A stretch of 64,000 nt of DNA from Streptohalobacillus salinus. Its GTDB lineage: Bacteria > Bacillota > Bacilli > Bacillales > Amphibacillaceae. The DNA lies in the NCBI RefSeq assembly GCF_003201605.1, contig NZ_QJJR01000009.1:26673-90672 (forward strand), read 5' to 3'. The position numbers and the translations under genes are program-made. Below, one piece after another: positions 1-9,603 of this stretch (positions are counted from its first letter, which is position 1; every line of letters starts with the position of its first letter). A model generated the notes under the pieces. That model saw only the letters and a program-made list of their open reading frames with translations. It was not told where the DNA came from and ran no database searches.

Positions 1-1
1 A

Positions 2-109
2 CTGACAGACGCCCTAAATAAAGAACCTGAATTTATCACAAAGAGTTCCGGCGTGATTGCGATGGGAGCTGGAGTTGGCGCGGTTGCCGTTGCATACATG
101 ACGGCGTAA
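2..109 (+). CDS. C-terminal end of an unidentified protein (truncated by window edge)
   Basis: An open frame enters from the left edge and stops with TAA at 107-109, giving the last 35 residues of a protein. The tail ends in a glycine- and alanine-rich hydrophobic stretch (IAMGAGVGAVAVAYM), which could be a terminal membrane helix or a buried segment. No family is recognisable from so short a piece. It lies upstream of and co-directional with the DUF2177 gene, about 100 bases away. Confidence 0.4.
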   Translation: MTDALNKEPEFITKSSGVIAMGAGVGAVAVAYMTA

Positions 110-207
110 CACAGCAAGTACTCGCGTGCTTCGTTAAGCTTACTTAATATTCAGCAGTTATCTTGGCATTATTCACCGAAACGTATTAAAAAACAGGAGG
201 TTTATGG

Positions 208-603
208 ATGCGCTATTTAATGATTTACTTGATTACGCTCGTTGCCTTTTTCTTAGTTGACATTCTTTGGTTAGGGGTTGTTGCTAAAAACCTTTATAAA
301 GAAGAGATTGGCTTTATTATGAAAGCTAAACCGAATTGGGTGGCTGCGATTATCTTTTATTTAATTTTTATTCTCGGCCTCGTCTTTTTTGTTATCCTTC
401 CAGCTTTGGAATCGCAAAGCATTGTCGACGCTTTACTGAGAGGGATGTTCTTTGGTTTTGTAACCTATTCTACTTACGATTTAACGAATTTAGCCACTTT
501 AGAAAATTGGCCGATTAAAATCACCATTATCGATTTAATTTGGGGAACAACTTTAGGGGGACTCGTTTCAACCATTAGTTATTTCTTCTCTTCAAATCTT
601 TAA
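208..603 (+). CDS. DUF2177 family membrane protein
   Basis: This 131-residue protein is almost entirely hydrophobic, with about four predicted membrane helices (roughly residues 5-25, 43-66, 75-95 and 106-128). Its opening, ending in DILWLGVVAKNLY, resembles the DUF2177 family of small predicted membrane proteins, whose function is unknown. The ATG at 208 follows an AGGAGG ribosome binding site at 196-200 with good spacing; an ATG four bases earlier is out of frame. It is followed by a long inverted repeat and then by the convergent dnaB gene, so it is probably a short transcription unit of its own, perhaps with the partial gene upstream. Confidence 0.75.
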   Translation: MRYLMIYLITLVAFFLVDILWLGVVAKNLYKEEIGFIMKAKPNWVAAIIFYLIFILGLVFFVILPALESQSIVDALLRGMFFGFVTYSTYDLTNLATLENWPIKITIIDLIWGTTLGGLVSTISYFFSSNL

Positions 604-677
604 GGTTGGTCATTGGCTTAAGAAAGGGCTCTGGTGATACCTATCGTCACCTTTAAGCTTTCAATTAAGCCTGCAAA

Positions 678-750
678 AACAGCCATCTGTTCATGAATGA
701 CTGTCCTCCGTAACTGGTAGGAACATGTCAGACATCGACAGATGGCTGTT
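678..750 (+). terminator. Long-loop inverted repeat between convergent genes
   Basis: A perfect 13-bp inverted repeat (AACAGCCATCTGT at 678-690, ACAGATGGCTGTT at 738-750) closes a 47-base loop that contains a weaker inner stem. It is followed by CTTTT on the plus strand. Its place between the end of DUF2177 and the end of dnaB suggests termination, but the T-run is short. Confidence 0.5.
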
Positions 751-830
751 CTTTTGATTCTTAGTTGATTGTCTATTGTTTCTTTGCAGGATTACTTTCT
801 AAAACCGCACCTCAAGGCTTGGTGCATCCT

Positions 831-2198
831 TTATGCTGAGGGGATATCGCTCGGTTGGTAACGATGATCCAAATCAACAAATTTGTTGTATTCTTTGATA
901 AAAGCAAGTTCCACGGTGCCAACGGGACCGTTACGTTGCTTCGCAATTAATATTTCAATGATGTTCTGTTTCTCAGATTCTTTGTCATAGTAGTCATCAC
1001 GGTATAAGAAGCCGACAATATCAGCATCTTGCTCAATACTTCCTGACTCACGTAAATCAGACATCATTGGCCGTTTATCTTGGCGTTGTTCAACGCCACG
1101 TGAAAGCTGAGATAATGCAATGACCGGGATGTTTAATTCCCGTGCGAGCCCTTTTAAAGACCGAGAAATCTCAGACACCTCTTGTTGACGATTTTCTTTT
1201 GCGCTTGCGCCACTGCCGTGGATAAGCTGCAAGTAATCAATCAAAATCATACCGAGGCCATGTTCTTGTTTCAAACGTCTACATTTAGAGCGAATTTCAT
1301 TCACGCGGATACCTGGTGAGTCGTCAATAAAAATACCAGCATTTGATAGACTGCCCATTGCCATGGTTAATTTACCCCAATCATCTGGCTCCAAGTTACC
1401 GGTCCGTAGCCGTTGGGCATCAATATTGCCTTCCGCACACAACATCCGGTTCACGAGCTGATCGGCCCCCATCTCTAAGCTGAAAATAGCTACATTTTCA
1501 TCGGTTTTTGTCGCTACGTTTTGAGCTACATTTAATGCAAAGGCTGTCTTACCTACCGATGGACGCGCTGCTACGATGATGAGATCATTTCGCTGAAAAC
1601 CTGACGTAATCTTATCTAAGTCCCGGAATCCGGTTGGAATCCCGGTCACATCTCCATCACGGAGGTGAAGCTGTTCAATGTTATCATATACATCGATTAA
1701 GACGTCTTTAATGTTCTTAAAGGCATTCGCGTTTTGCCGATTGCTCACTTCTAAGATATGCTTTTCTGCTTCACTTAACACATCTTCAATGTCATCTTCA
1801 CGGTCATAACTTTCTGTTACGATATCAGTTGCTGTCCGAATCAAGCGTCTTAATACAGCCTTCTCTTCAACAATTTTGGTATAGTAACCAATGTTCGCAG
1901 CTGTTGGGACAGCGTTCGCCAGTTCAGTTAAGTAACTCACGCCTCCGACTTCTTCTAACAACTTTTGGTTAGATAAGGCGGTTGTAACAGTAACGAGATC
2001 AATCGGTTCCCCGCGATCATTTAAGGTAAGCATCACTTGAAAGATACGCTGATGACTTGCCCGGTAAAAATCATAGGGTAATAAGTGTTCTGATGCAGTT
2101 GAGATGGCATCGGGTGCTAAAAAGACGGCACCAATGACCGCTTGTTCTGCTTCTATGTTATGTGGTGGGGTTCGCGCTTCTTGATACGCATCACTCAT
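831..2198 (-). CDS. dnaB: Replicative DNA helicase DnaB (DnaC in B. subtilis naming)
   Basis: This is the hexameric 5'-3' helicase that unwinds DNA at the replication fork. The 455 residues match the usual length. The N-terminal domain (about residues 10-110, starting PPHNIEAEQAVIGA) is the primase- and loader-binding part. The RecA-like motor (about 180-445) has Walker A ARPSVGKTAFALN, Walker B MILIDYLQL, and a C-terminal SDLRESGSIEQDAD motif. The start follows AAAGGAGTG. It is the last gene of the yybS-gdpP-rplI-dnaB group, separated from rplI by 51 bases that hold an intrinsic terminator, so dnaB expression is probably partly uncoupled from the ribosomal protein gene. Identification is secure. 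Confidence 0.97.
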   Translation of the reverse strand: MSDAYQEARTPPHNIEAEQAVIGAVFLAPDAISTASEHLLPYDFYRASHQRIFQVMLTLNDRGEPIDLVTVTTALSNQKLLEEVGGVSYLTELANAVPTAANIGYYTKIVEEKAVLRRLIRTATDIVTESYDREDDIEDVLSEAEKHILEVSNRQNANAFKNIKDVLIDVYDNIEQLHLRDGDVTGIPTGFRDLDKITSGFQRNDLIIVAARPSVGKTAFALNVAQNVATKTDENVAIFSLEMGADQLVNRMLCAEGNIDAQRLRTGNLEPDDWGKLTMAMGSLSNAGIFIDDSPGIRVNEIRSKCRRLKQEHGLGMILIDYLQLIHGSGASAKENRQQEVSEISRSLKGLARELNIPVIALSQLSRGVEQRQDKRPMMSDLRESGSIEQDADIVGFLYRDDYYDKESEKQNIIEILIAKQRNGPVGTVELAFIKEYNKFVDLDHRYQPSDIPSA

Positions 2199-2218
2199 TT
2201 ACCTTCACTCCTTTAGCT

Positions 2219-2247
2219 AAAAAAGGAAAGAGGACTAAGCCTCTTTC
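2219..2247 (-). terminator. Intrinsic terminator between rplI and dnaB
   Basis: On the minus strand, GAAAGAGG and CCTCTTTC form an 8-bp stem with a 6-base loop, followed by CTTTTTT. It begins just after the rplI stop codon and ends about 20 bases before the dnaB start, so it can act as a partial terminator inside the operon. Confidence 0.7.
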
Positions 2248-2249
2248 AC

Positions 2250-2696
2250 TTATTGTTCAACGACATGTACTTTAATTTCACCGGTCACATCTGGGTGTAA
2301 TTTCACCGGTACTGTTGTGTAGCCAAGGGCACGAATCGGTTGATCTAATTCAATTTTACGTTTATCAATTTTAATGTCATGATTTTTTTGTAGCTGTTCA
2401 GAAATTTGTTTACTCGTAATCGAACCGAAAAGCCGACCACCCTCACCCGCTTTTGTCTTTAAGGTCACTTCTAAATCCGCTAACCGTTTTTTTAACGCTT
2501 CAGCTTCATGAACAACCGCTTCTTCTTTTTGTTTCTCTTTGTTTTGTTGTGCTTCTAACCCTTTTAAGTTCCCTGGAGTTGCTTCAATTGCTAAGTTGTT
2601 TTTCAAGAGATAGTTACGGGCATAGCCTTCTGAGACGTTTTTAACTTCTCCCTTTGTCCCTTTACCTTTAACATCTTTCACAAAAATTACTTTCAT
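2250..2696 (-). CDS. rplI: Ribosomal protein bL9
   Basis: bL9 is a two-domain protein of the large ribosomal subunit that binds 23S rRNA near the L1 stalk. The 148-residue product begins [18 protein letters not shown], the highly conserved N-terminal RNA-binding domain, followed by a lysine- and glutamate-rich connecting helix (about 45-75) and a C-terminal domain ending in KVHVVEQ. Its ATG overlaps the gdpP stop codon by four bases (ATGA), indicating translational coupling. The arrangement gdpP-rplI-dnaB is conserved in Bacilli. Confidence 0.97.
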   Translation of the reverse strand: MKVIFVKDVKGKGTKGEVKNVSEGYARNYLLKNNLAIEATPGNLKGLEAQQNKEKQKEEAVVHEAEALKKRLADLEVTLKTKAGEGGRLFGSITSKQISEQLQKNHDIKIDKRKIELDQPIRALGYTTVPVKLHPDVTGEIKVHVVEQ

Positions 2697-4678
2697 TCTT
2701 CGTCTCCTCCTTCTAATGATTCATCTAATATATCAAGAAGCATCCCATATGCTTCCGGAATGGTTACATTGTCAATTTGCGTCGCCGCATTCGTTAAATG
2801 ACCGCCACCTTGCATCCGCTCCATAATTAGTTGGACATTGACATCGCCAAGCGAACGGGCACTAATCCCAATACGGCCGTCACTCCGTTCCGAAATAACA
2901 AACGATGCATCAATGCCACTCATCGTTAATAACGTATCAGCTGCTTGTGCGATTAACACCGGACTAAATATTTCACCTTTATCAGCACGGGCAATCGCAA
3001 TATTTCCATGATGAATGATGGCATTTTCAATTAAATGGGCGCGTTTGACATACACATCGATATCTTCTTCTAAAAAGCGTTGCACAAGAACGGTATCAGC
3101 ACCTTTAGAGCGCAAGTATGACGCTGCATCAAAGGTTCGCGAGCCTGTTCTTAACGTGAAACTCTTCGTATCAACAATAATCCCGGCTAGTAGTGCGGTT
3201 GATTCCAACATTGATAGCTTTAGCGTTCGTGGTTGATACTCGAGTAACTCCGTAATCAATTCAGCCGTTGATGATGCATAAGGCTCCATATAGACGAGTG
3301 TCGGTGCTTGAATGAACTCTTCACCACGCCGGTGATGGTCAATCACGACAACGTATTCTGTTTTAGATAGTAACTTTACCTCTTGCACCAGCACCGGTTT
3401 ATGGGTATCAACGACAACCAGTAACGTTTGTTTCGTGACCATTTCTAACGCTTCTTCTGGTGAAATAAAGTGCTCCCACAATTCGGTTTCTTTCACTTCA
3501 TTAATTAAGCGTTCGACACCGGTATCTAAATCATTTTCATCAATGACCACATAACCTTCAATCTGATTTGCTAAAGCAACTTTTAAAACACCAATCGCTG
3601 AACCAATCGAATCCATATCGGGGGCTTTATGACCCATGATCATGACTTGCTCACTTTGTTGGACCAGATCTTTTAAGGCGTGTGAGATAACCCTTGCTCT
3701 AACCCGGGTTCGTTTTTCCATTGGATTTGTTTTACCACCGAAGAAACGTACTTTCCCTTGGTCATCTTTAATGACGACTTGATCGCCCCCACGTCCAAGC
3801 GCTAAATCTAAACTTGATTGGGCCAGTTCCCCTAATTGCGGTAAGCTGGCATCGCCATAGCCGACACCAAAACTTAATGTCAGTGGCACATTTTTATTAT
3901 CAGAAATTAGCTCGCGCACTTCATCAAGAATATCAAATTTTGTCTTTTCAAGTTCCTTCAATATTTCTTGGTTCATGATTGCCATAAAGCGATCTTGAGA
4001 GACACGCTTCAGATAAATACCAGAGCCTGTCGACCACTGATTAAGTAAAGAGGTCACATCAGAATTGACATGACTTTTGGCTGTATCGTCCATCGCTTGG
4101 GTAATTTCTTCATAATTATCTAAAATGATAATACCAAGGACTGTTTTTTCATTACGGTACATTTCTTGAATTTCAATTTGTTTCGTGCGATCGGAAAAAT
4201 ATAACAAGCGTTCATCTTTTTTTATCGTGACCTGAAAACTTGAATCGTCAAGAGGGATGACCACATGATCCTGATCCTCTTTGATTGCTTGAACGAGCAA
4301 GTCATCAAAAATATCGAGTGACTGACCGACCATGGTGTCTTCGTCTTCACTAAATCGATTAAGAAAAGGATTAACCCATTCAATCTGATAGTTTTCACTG
4401 TATAATAAAATCCCTATTGGCATTTCAAGTAAAGCCTCTTCGCCCACTTTCTTCACGCGGTGGGACAAGGTCGTGATATACTCTTCCCGTTCTTCTAACA
4501 ATTTTTGCTCTTGTCTAATCGTATAATACAAGGATACCCCAAGTAATACGGTCATCAGTAGACCTAAAATCCACTCTAAATACCAGGTAAACCCTAACAG
4601 TAAAAAGGCAATCAGGTACGTATAGAGCATATGATGACTGAGCGTCGGTTTGTTAAACCACTTTTGCATTGCGTTCAA
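2693..4678 (-). CDS. gdpP: Cyclic-di-AMP phosphodiesterase GdpP
   Basis: GdpP is a membrane protein that hydrolyses cyclic di-AMP, a second messenger controlling potassium and osmotic balance and cell wall stress. The 661 residues contain two N-terminal membrane helices (about 15-55), a PAS-like domain (about 80-170), a degenerate GGDEF domain (about 175-305; no intact GGDEF motif) and a DHH/DHHA1 phosphodiesterase domain (about 340-655). Visible catalytic motifs are [21 protein letters not shown] and [22 protein letters not shown] closes the DHHA1 part. It overlaps rplI by four bases and follows yybS by 30 bases. Confidence 0.95.
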   Translation of the reverse strand: MNAMQKWFNKPTLSHHMLYTYLIAFLLLGFTWYLEWILGLLMTVLLGVSLYYTIRQEQKLLEEREEYITTLSHRVKKVGEEALLEMPIGILLYSENYQIEWVNPFLNRFSEDEDTMVGQSLDIFDDLLVQAIKEDQDHVVIPLDDSSFQVTIKKDERLLYFSDRTKQIEIQEMYRNEKTVLGIIILDNYEEITQAMDDTAKSHVNSDVTSLLNQWSTGSGIYLKRVSQDRFMAIMNQEILKELEKTKFDILDEVRELISDNKNVPLTLSFGVGYGDASLPQLGELAQSSLDLALGRGGDQVVIKDDQGKVRFFGGKTNPMEKRTRVRARVISHALKDLVQQSEQVMIMGHKAPDMDSIGSAIGVLKVALANQIEGYVVIDENDLDTGVERLINEVKETELWEHFISPEEALEMVTKQTLLVVVDTHKPVLVQEVKLLSKTEYVVVIDHHRRGEEFIQAPTLVYMEPYASSTAELITELLEYQPRTLKLSMLESTALLAGIIVDTKSFTLRTGSRTFDAASYLRSKGADTVLVQRFLEEDIDVYVKRAHLIENAIIHHGNIAIARADKGEIFSPVLIAQAADTLLTMSGIDASFVISERSDGRIGISARSLGDVNVQLIMERMQGGGHLTNAATQIDNVTIPEAYGMLLDILDESLEGGDEE

Positions 4679-4708
4679 CTCCTAATTGAGTATGCTGTCT
4701 ACTCATGA

Positions 4709-5656
4709 CTACTTCAAACGTTTCCGCATCATAAATCCTATATCAATTATACCTAAGATTCGTGTAACATAAAGCCCTACAGGTAAAATTATTATGGCAA
4801 TTACCGTTAAAACAATGGCTAATGTCTTCGGTTGACGTTTTTTGTGTAAATAATAAAAAATAAACGAAAGACCTTGCATTGAGAACAACAAGCCAATCAA
4901 TAAGGATACGTTCATTAAGATATTCGCAAACATCGACCCTTCTGGGTAGCTAATCAAGGATAATAAAAGCACCACTAAGAAAAGCCAAATAATACTTTTA
5001 GGTAAGTTAAACCGACGAATAGCCGGGAAGAATAATTTACGTTTTTCTAACCGATTCAATAGCTTAAAGGTAAGCCATTGTAAAATCAAGCTCATGACAG
5101 CAGAAGTGATCAACATTAACGCTGGAATAACGTCTAGTACAACGAGCATTTGCTCTTTCACTGCCGCTAATTCACTTTCAGACAGGGTGACACCGACCGT
5201 TTCCATCATTTGTTGCGACTGTAATAACGAGTCCTGAATTAATAGGCGATATTCTGTCGCTAAGTGAATGCCCATCACAAATTCAAGTGCGGCCATTAAA
5301 ATCATAAAGCCAATCATGTAAAAAGCTGTACCATGAACAAGGGTTTCATACGGATGACGGCCGCGTCTAACGGATTCCCCAACCGCACCGCCACTTAAAA
5401 TCGCAAGTAGTGTCAGTGGTAATGATAGGAAGAAGAAATTAAAGGCGAAAATTAAAGTACTAACTAAAATAAGTCCACCCAATACTAATCCTTTTTTATA
5501 CCCATGCTTATAGGTAAAGATACTAAGTGGCACGGGTAAGACAACGAGTAAGAAAATCCCGACCACTGGTAAAAAAGATACTGTGAACAAGAGGATGATA
5601 AATATCGCACCATATAACAATGCATCCTTTATCCATTGATTGTTTGTTTGTTTCAT
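4709..5656 (-). CDS. yybS: DUF2232 membrane protein YybS
   Basis: This 315-residue protein has about eight membrane helices and is the YybS/DUF2232 protein normally found directly upstream of gdpP in Bacilli. Its biochemical role is not established; the DUF2232 fold is related to the substrate-binding subunits of ECF transporters. The ATG at 5656 follows AGAGGTGTCA on the minus strand. It heads the yybS-gdpP-rplI-dnaB group, and its own leader contains an intrinsic terminator that may control the whole operon. Confidence 0.85.
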   Translation of the reverse strand: MKQTNNQWIKDALLYGAIFIILLFTVSFLPVVGIFLLVVLPVPLSIFTYKHGYKKGLVLGGLILVSTLIFAFNFFFLSLPLTLLAILSGGAVGESVRRGRHPYETLVHGTAFYMIGFMILMAALEFVMGIHLATEYRLLIQDSLLQSQQMMETVGVTLSESELAAVKEQMLVVLDVIPALMLITSAVMSLILQWLTFKLLNRLEKRKLFFPAIRRFNLPKSIIWLFLVVLLLSLISYPEGSMFANILMNVSLLIGLLFSMQGLSFIFYYLHKKRQPKTLAIVLTVIAIIILPVGLYVTRILGIIDIGFMMRKRLK

Positions 5657-5687
5657 AAATTGACACCTCTATTATTAGATTTAGATT

Positions 5688-5714
5688 AAAAAAAACACAG
5701 CTTTAGCGGCTGTG
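5688..5714 (-). terminator. Attenuator-like terminator in the yybS leader
   Basis: On the minus strand CACAGC (5714-5709) pairs with GCTGTG (5701-5696) and is followed by eight T residues. It lies between the predicted promoter (5759-5787) and the yybS start. A competing stem TTTAGC/GCTAAA shares bases with the terminator, which is the layout expected of an attenuator. Confidence 0.65.
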
Positions 5715-5758
5715 CTAAATAGTTTCCATGCGTATTGCTTACCTGCGAGTCTTTCATT

Positions 5759-5787
5759 ATTATAACGATTCTCGAATAAAAGCACAA
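5759..5787 (-). promoter_or_regulatory. Predicted sigma-A promoter of the yybS operon
   Basis: On the minus strand TTGTGC (-35, 5787-5782) is followed after 17 bases by a perfect TATAAT (-10, 5764-5759). Transcription would start near 5752, giving a leader of about 95 bases before yybS. Confidence 0.55.
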
Positions 5788-5849
5788 ACTAAAGCCACTC
5801 TAAGACTTATCGAAATTTTTTGAAAAAGACGTGATTTATCAGAATTCCT

Positions 5850-5858
5850 TGTTATAAT
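5850..5858 (+). promoter_or_regulatory. Extended -10 promoter for the HAD phosphatase gene
   Basis: TGTTATAAT is a perfect -10 hexamer with the TGn extension, ending 29 bases before the HAD start. There is no convincing -35 at 17 bases, as is common for extended -10 promoters. Confidence 0.5.
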
Positions 5859-5887
5859 GGCAGTAGACAATTGCAAGGGGGATTAAC

Positions 5888-6682
5888 ATGTTAAAAACAA
5901 TCTGTTTCGATTTAGATGACACCCTACTATGGGACAAGAAAAGTATTCAAACAGCTTTTGAAGAAACATGTAAGACCGTAGAAGGTGTTTCGAGTGAGGC
6001 ATTAGAAGCTGCCGTGCGTGAAGAAGCTACCGCACTTTATCAAAGTTATCCAATCTACCCACACACACAAATGATTGGCATTAACCCGTTTGAAGGACTG
6101 TGGGGCAGCTTTGATGATCCAGGTGAAGCCTTTCAACAAATGAAAGCAATTATTCCTACCTATCAGACAGAGGCCTGGACACGTGGCTTAAGAAAAGTTG
6201 GCATTGATGATGCTGCCCTCGGCGCTACCTTAGCGCAACGTTTTATCGAGAACCGCATCAACAACCCTTTTACTTATGAAGAGACCTATGCTGTACTTGA
6301 TCAACTTAAAGATACTTATCAACTCGTATTATTAACAAATGGCGCTTCTTCCTTACAACGCTTAAAGCTTGACATCACACCGGAAATTGCCGAACGTTTT
6401 GACCATATTATTATTTCTGGGGAGTTTGGTCGAGGTAAACCTGATGTTAGTATCTTTGAACATCTAATTGATGTTGCTGGTGTTTCAAAAGAAGAAGCCA
6501 TCATGATTGGTGATAATTTGAATACCGATATTTTAGGATCGAATCGTTTAGGGATGAAAAACATTTGGATTAATCATCACAATCAGACAGCTGAAGCAGT
6601 AAAACCAACGTATACCGTAACACGGCTGCAAGAGATATTACCGATCATCGAAATGTTATCGAATAGCTCATCCACGCACTAA
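5888..6682 (+). CDS. HAD superfamily hydrolase (subfamily IA phosphatase)
   Basis: A 264-residue haloacid dehalogenase-type hydrolase, probably a small-molecule phosphatase (YsaA/YjjG type); the substrate cannot be told from sequence. All four HAD motifs are present: nucleophile DLDDT at residues 8-12, LLTNGASS (motif II Thr), GRGKPDVSIFEHL (motif III Lys) and IMIGDNLNTDI (motif IV aspartates). A helical cap domain occupies about residues 20-120. The start is preceded by AAGGGGG. It is transcribed toward the origin, against most left-arm genes, and ends at its own terminator. Confidence 0.85.
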   Translation: MLKTICFDLDDTLLWDKKSIQTAFEETCKTVEGVSSEALEAAVREEATALYQSYPIYPHTQMIGINPFEGLWGSFDDPGEAFQQMKAIIPTYQTEAWTRGLRKVGIDDAALGATLAQRFIENRINNPFTYEETYAVLDQLKDTYQLVLLTNGASSLQRLKLDITPEIAERFDHIIISGEFGRGKPDVSIFEHLIDVAGVSKEEAIMIGDNLNTDILGSNRLGMKNIWINHHNQTAEAVKPTYTVTRLQEILPIIEMLSNSSSTH

Positions 6683-6762
6683 CCCGTCTTATCTGTTTTA
6701 AACATAGTTGTTTGAAAGTTGCCAAGTCTTGGTCGATTTGATAATATATACTGATTGAGTTG

Positions 6763-6783
6763 CCTCACCTTAGGTGAGGTCTT
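6763..6783 (+). terminator. Terminator after the HAD gene
   Basis: CCTCACC (6763-6769) and GGTGAGG (6773-6779) form a tight hairpin followed by TCTTCTTT. It separates the HAD gene from the MATE gene. Confidence 0.65.
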
Positions 6784-6868
6784 CTTTATGAGCTTTTAGC
6801 GAATTTAGACATATAACACCGAAAATACATAACAAAAGCTTAAGGTTTCAAAGGGAGGGGTATCATCG

Positions 6869-8236
6869 ATGTATCATGCAGAATCTTGGCAAGAAAAATT
6901 ACGTCTATTTTTAAGAATCTTATGGCCGATTATGATTACTCAAATTAGTTTGTCGATGATGAATTTAGTCGATACCATCATGGCAGGGCAAGTGGGTACG
7001 AATGATTTAGCTGGTGTTGCGATTGGGGCAAGCATTTGGTCACCCGTATTTACCGGAATGAACGGCATTACGTTAGCTATTACACCTATCATTGCTCACT
7101 ACCTTGGTCGAAAAGAGGAACACAAAATTCATAATGCGGTGATGCAAGGGATTTACCTTGCCTTTATTATTGCACTCTTAATTATTGTAGCCGGCCAATT
7201 CGTTGTTCCGTTTGTATTGAATATCATGGATCTCGATCCCAGTGTCAGCCACATTGCCAAACATTACTTATTAGGCTTATCTTTTGGGGTTATTCCTTTA
7301 TTCATCTCGAATGTCTTACGTAATTTCTATGACGGTCAAGGCTTGACTCGCATTACCATGTTCATCACCGTTATTGCAATTCCGTTTAACGTCTTCTTCA
7401 ACTATAGTTTAATCTTTGGTAAATTCGGCTTGCCACAGTTAGGTGGAATTGGAGCAGGATATGCAACGGCCTTCACCTATTGGATTATCTTATTCGCTAG
7501 TATTTACATGCTTTTTAAAGTCGAAAAAATGCGCCGATACCATATATTCGTTGACTGGGTTAAACCTTCTCTAAACGCATTCAAAGAGCAATTAAAGATT
7601 GGCATCCCCATTGGTTTATCTATCTTTTTTGAAGTTAGTATTTTTTCAGTCGTCACCTTATTGATTGGCGCAATGTTTTCAACAACCATTATTGCTGCAA
7701 ATCAAATTGTGATTAGTTTTACATCACTCATATTTATGATACCGCTTAGCTTATCTATGGCATTAACGATTGTTGTCGGTTTCTCTGTCGGTGGTCATAA
7801 ATTAGAAGCAGCCAAACAATACAGCTTTCTAGGCGTACTTAGTGGGATTGGTGTCTTACTTATTGCCGCTGTCTTTATGCTATTCTTCCGAGAAGGGATT
7901 GCGGGATGGTATTCAACAGATCCTGAAGTTATTTCTTATGCCGGACGACTCTTCTTAATTGCGATACTGTACCAGCTATCCGATGGCGCTCAGGCAGGGC
8001 TTCAAGGCGTGCTTAGAGGCTATAAAGATGTCCAATTACCTTTCTTCATTGCCTTTGTTTCTTACTGGATTTTAGGCATTCCCATTGGTTACCTTCTTGC
8101 CCGCTTCACTGATCTCGGGCCCTTCGGGCTTTGGATTGGCATCTCCATTGGGCTTACAGGGGCTGCTGTCGGCTTTTTAATCCGCTTGCGGATAAATTAT
8201 CGCCGTGAACGCCGCGCCGCAATGATGGTCTCTTAA
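6869..8236 (+). CDS. MATE family multidrug/Na+ efflux transporter
   Basis: A 455-residue membrane protein with about twelve helices in two homologous halves, as in the MATE (NorM-like) exporters that expel drugs or metabolites in exchange for Na+ or H+. Recognisable features are the N-terminal IMITQISLSMMNLVDTIMAGQ with the helix-1 aspartate region, ANQIVISFTSLIFMIPLSLS at the start of the second half, and GLQGVLRGYKDVQLPF near the end. The start follows GGGAGGGG with spacing of about 9. The substrate is unknown. It converges on rpsR across a bidirectional terminator. Confidence 0.92.
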   Translation: MYHAESWQEKLRLFLRILWPIMITQISLSMMNLVDTIMAGQVGTNDLAGVAIGASIWSPVFTGMNGITLAITPIIAHYLGRKEEHKIHNAVMQGIYLAFIIALLIIVAGQFVVPFVLNIMDLDPSVSHIAKHYLLGLSFGVIPLFISNVLRNFYDGQGLTRITMFITVIAIPFNVFFNYSLIFGKFGLPQLGGIGAGYATAFTYWIILFASIYMLFKVEKMRRYHIFVDWVKPSLNAFKEQLKIGIPIGLSIFFEVSIFSVVTLLIGAMFSTTIIAANQIVISFTSLIFMIPLSLSMALTIVVGFSVGGHKLEAAKQYSFLGVLSGIGVLLIAAVFMLFFREGIAGWYSTDPEVISYAGRLFLIAILYQLSDGAQAGLQGVLRGYKDVQLPFFIAFVSYWILGIPIGYLLARFTDLGPFGLWIGISIGLTGAAVGFLIRLRINYRRERRAAMMVS

Positions 8237-8264
8237 AGGCGTTATTTACCTTTCTAAACCCTAT

Positions 8265-8400
8265 CCTCCCCCTTCGTACTGACAATGTATGAGGGGGGGT
8301 TATCTCTAGCAACAAAAGCATTCCGCCTAGGTAAAGACACAAAAAAAACCTATCTTTCTTTATCGTCTTTTGAAAGACGAATGGGAAAGATAGGTTTTTT
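8265..8400. terminator. Terminators between MATE and rpsR
   Basis: Two hairpins fill this gap. The first (about 8265-8300) pairs a C-rich run with GTATGAGGGGG with a bulge. The second is strong and bidirectional: AAAAAACCTATCTTTC pairs with GAAAGATAGGTTTTTT (8343-8358 with 8385-8400), with a nested stem CGTCTTT/AAAGACG, giving T-runs on both strands. Confidence 0.8.
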
Positions 8401-8409
8401 TGTTTGCTA

Positions 8410-8664
<255 letters not shown>

Positions 8665-9162
8665 TTAGAATGGTAAATCATCGTCTGATATATCAATAGG
8701 CTCTAAGTTATCACTTGATGAACCTGTTGGTTGATTATTCGATTGATTATAATTGGGCGTTTGCTGTTGGTTCTGGTGTTGCTCTGATTGATAACTTCCA
8801 GACCCTTGTCCGCCACTTTGTGATTGAGATCCTTTTGATGCGTTTTTAGACTCTAAAAACTGCACGGAGTCAGCCACAACCTCTGTAATATACACACGTT
8901 TTCCATCTTGACCATCAAATGAACGGGTCTGAATACGACCGTCTACACCAATAAGGGAACCCTTATTCATATAGTTTGCTAAATTTTCAGCTGGTTTTCT
9001 CCAAACGACACAGTTAATAAAATCTGCTTCACGATCTCCTTGCTGGTTAGAAAAAGGTCTATTTACAGCGACAGTGAAATTAGCAACAGCTATTCCACTT
9101 GACGTATAGCGTAAGTCTGGATCCTTGGTTAATCTGCCGACAAGAACGACACGATTTAACAT
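8665..9162 (-). CDS. ssb: Single-stranded DNA-binding protein SsbA
   Basis: SSB coats single-stranded DNA during replication, repair and recombination. The 165 residues comprise an OB-fold (about 1-107, beginning [19 protein letters not shown]), a glutamine-, serine- and asparagine-rich linker, and the acidic C-terminal tip DISDDDLPF that recruits partner proteins. Its position between rpsF and rpsR is the standard arrangement. Expression is likely tied to the bS6/bS18 operon and its autoregulatory leader. Confidence 0.97.
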   Translation of the reverse strand: MLNRVVLVGRLTKDPDLRYTSSGIAVANFTVAVNRPFSNQQGDREADFINCVVWRKPAENLANYMNKGSLIGVDGRIQTRSFDGQDGKRVYITEVVADSVQFLESKNASKGSQSQSGGQGSGSYQSEQHQNQQQTPNYNQSNNQPTGSSSDNLEPIDISDDDLPF

Positions 9163-9178
9163 GAGAACCCCCCCTTAA

Positions 9179-9466
9179 TTATTGTTCATCGCGAATAGCC
9201 ATGTGACGAATAATATCGTCAGAGAACTTAGCTAGACGGTCGAATTCGTTGATCGCTTGCTCATCACCAGTAAAGCTGATTAGAACATAATAGCCATCAC
9301 GGAAATCGTTAATTTCATAAGCAAGACGTTTCTTGCCTTTTTCATCAACTTTTGTAATCTCCGCACCGTTATCAGTAAGAATTGAGTTAAAACGCTCAAT
9401 TAAAGCCGTTTTAGCTTCGTCCTCGATATTTGGGCGGATGATGTACATAATTTCATATTTTCTCAT
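9179..9466 (-). CDS. rpsF: Ribosomal protein bS6
   Basis: bS6 pairs with bS18 on the central domain of 16S rRNA. The 95 residues begin [13 protein letters not shown] and include the motif [19 protein letters not shown], both typical. The ribosome binding site AAGGAGG lies close upstream. It is the first gene of rpsF-ssb-rpsR and has a leader with a CCG-containing hairpin, the known target of the bS6:bS18 complex in feedback control of this operon. Confidence 0.97.
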   Translation of the reverse strand: MRKYEIMYIIRPNIEDEAKTALIERFNSILTDNGAEITKVDEKGKKRLAYEINDFRDGYYVLISFTGDEQAINEFDRLAKFSDDIIRHMAIRDEQ

Positions 9467-9491
9467 CCGTATACACCTCCTTTTGGTCTTA

Positions 9492-9515
9492 GCGGCCCCT
9501 TAGTTTGCTAAGGAG
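9492..9515 (-). promoter_or_regulatory. Putative S6:S18-binding leader of rpsF
   Basis: On the minus strand CTCCTTAG and CTAAGGGG (9515-9508 and 9503-9496) form a hairpin immediately followed by CCGC, located about 30 bases before the rpsF start. An established autoregulatory RNA motif in rpsF leaders has a hairpin with a conserved CCG. The alternative pairing of GCTAAG elements could give a second conformation. Assignment rests on position and the CCG motif. Confidence 0.6.
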
Positions 9516-9552
9516 CAAGAAGTAATAATTCATTCATTACTCACAATCAAAT

Positions 9553-9581
9553 ATTATACCAAAGAAACATCTTATTAGCAA
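9553..9581 (-). promoter_or_regulatory. rpsF operon promoter
   Basis: On the minus strand TTGCTA (9581-9576), 17-base spacer, TATAAT (9558-9553), with a TGG extension before the -10. It lies about 90 bases upstream of rpsF, leaving room for the regulatory leader. Confidence 0.65.
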
Positions 9582-9603
9582 GACAAATTATTGTTTTGCT
9601 GAA

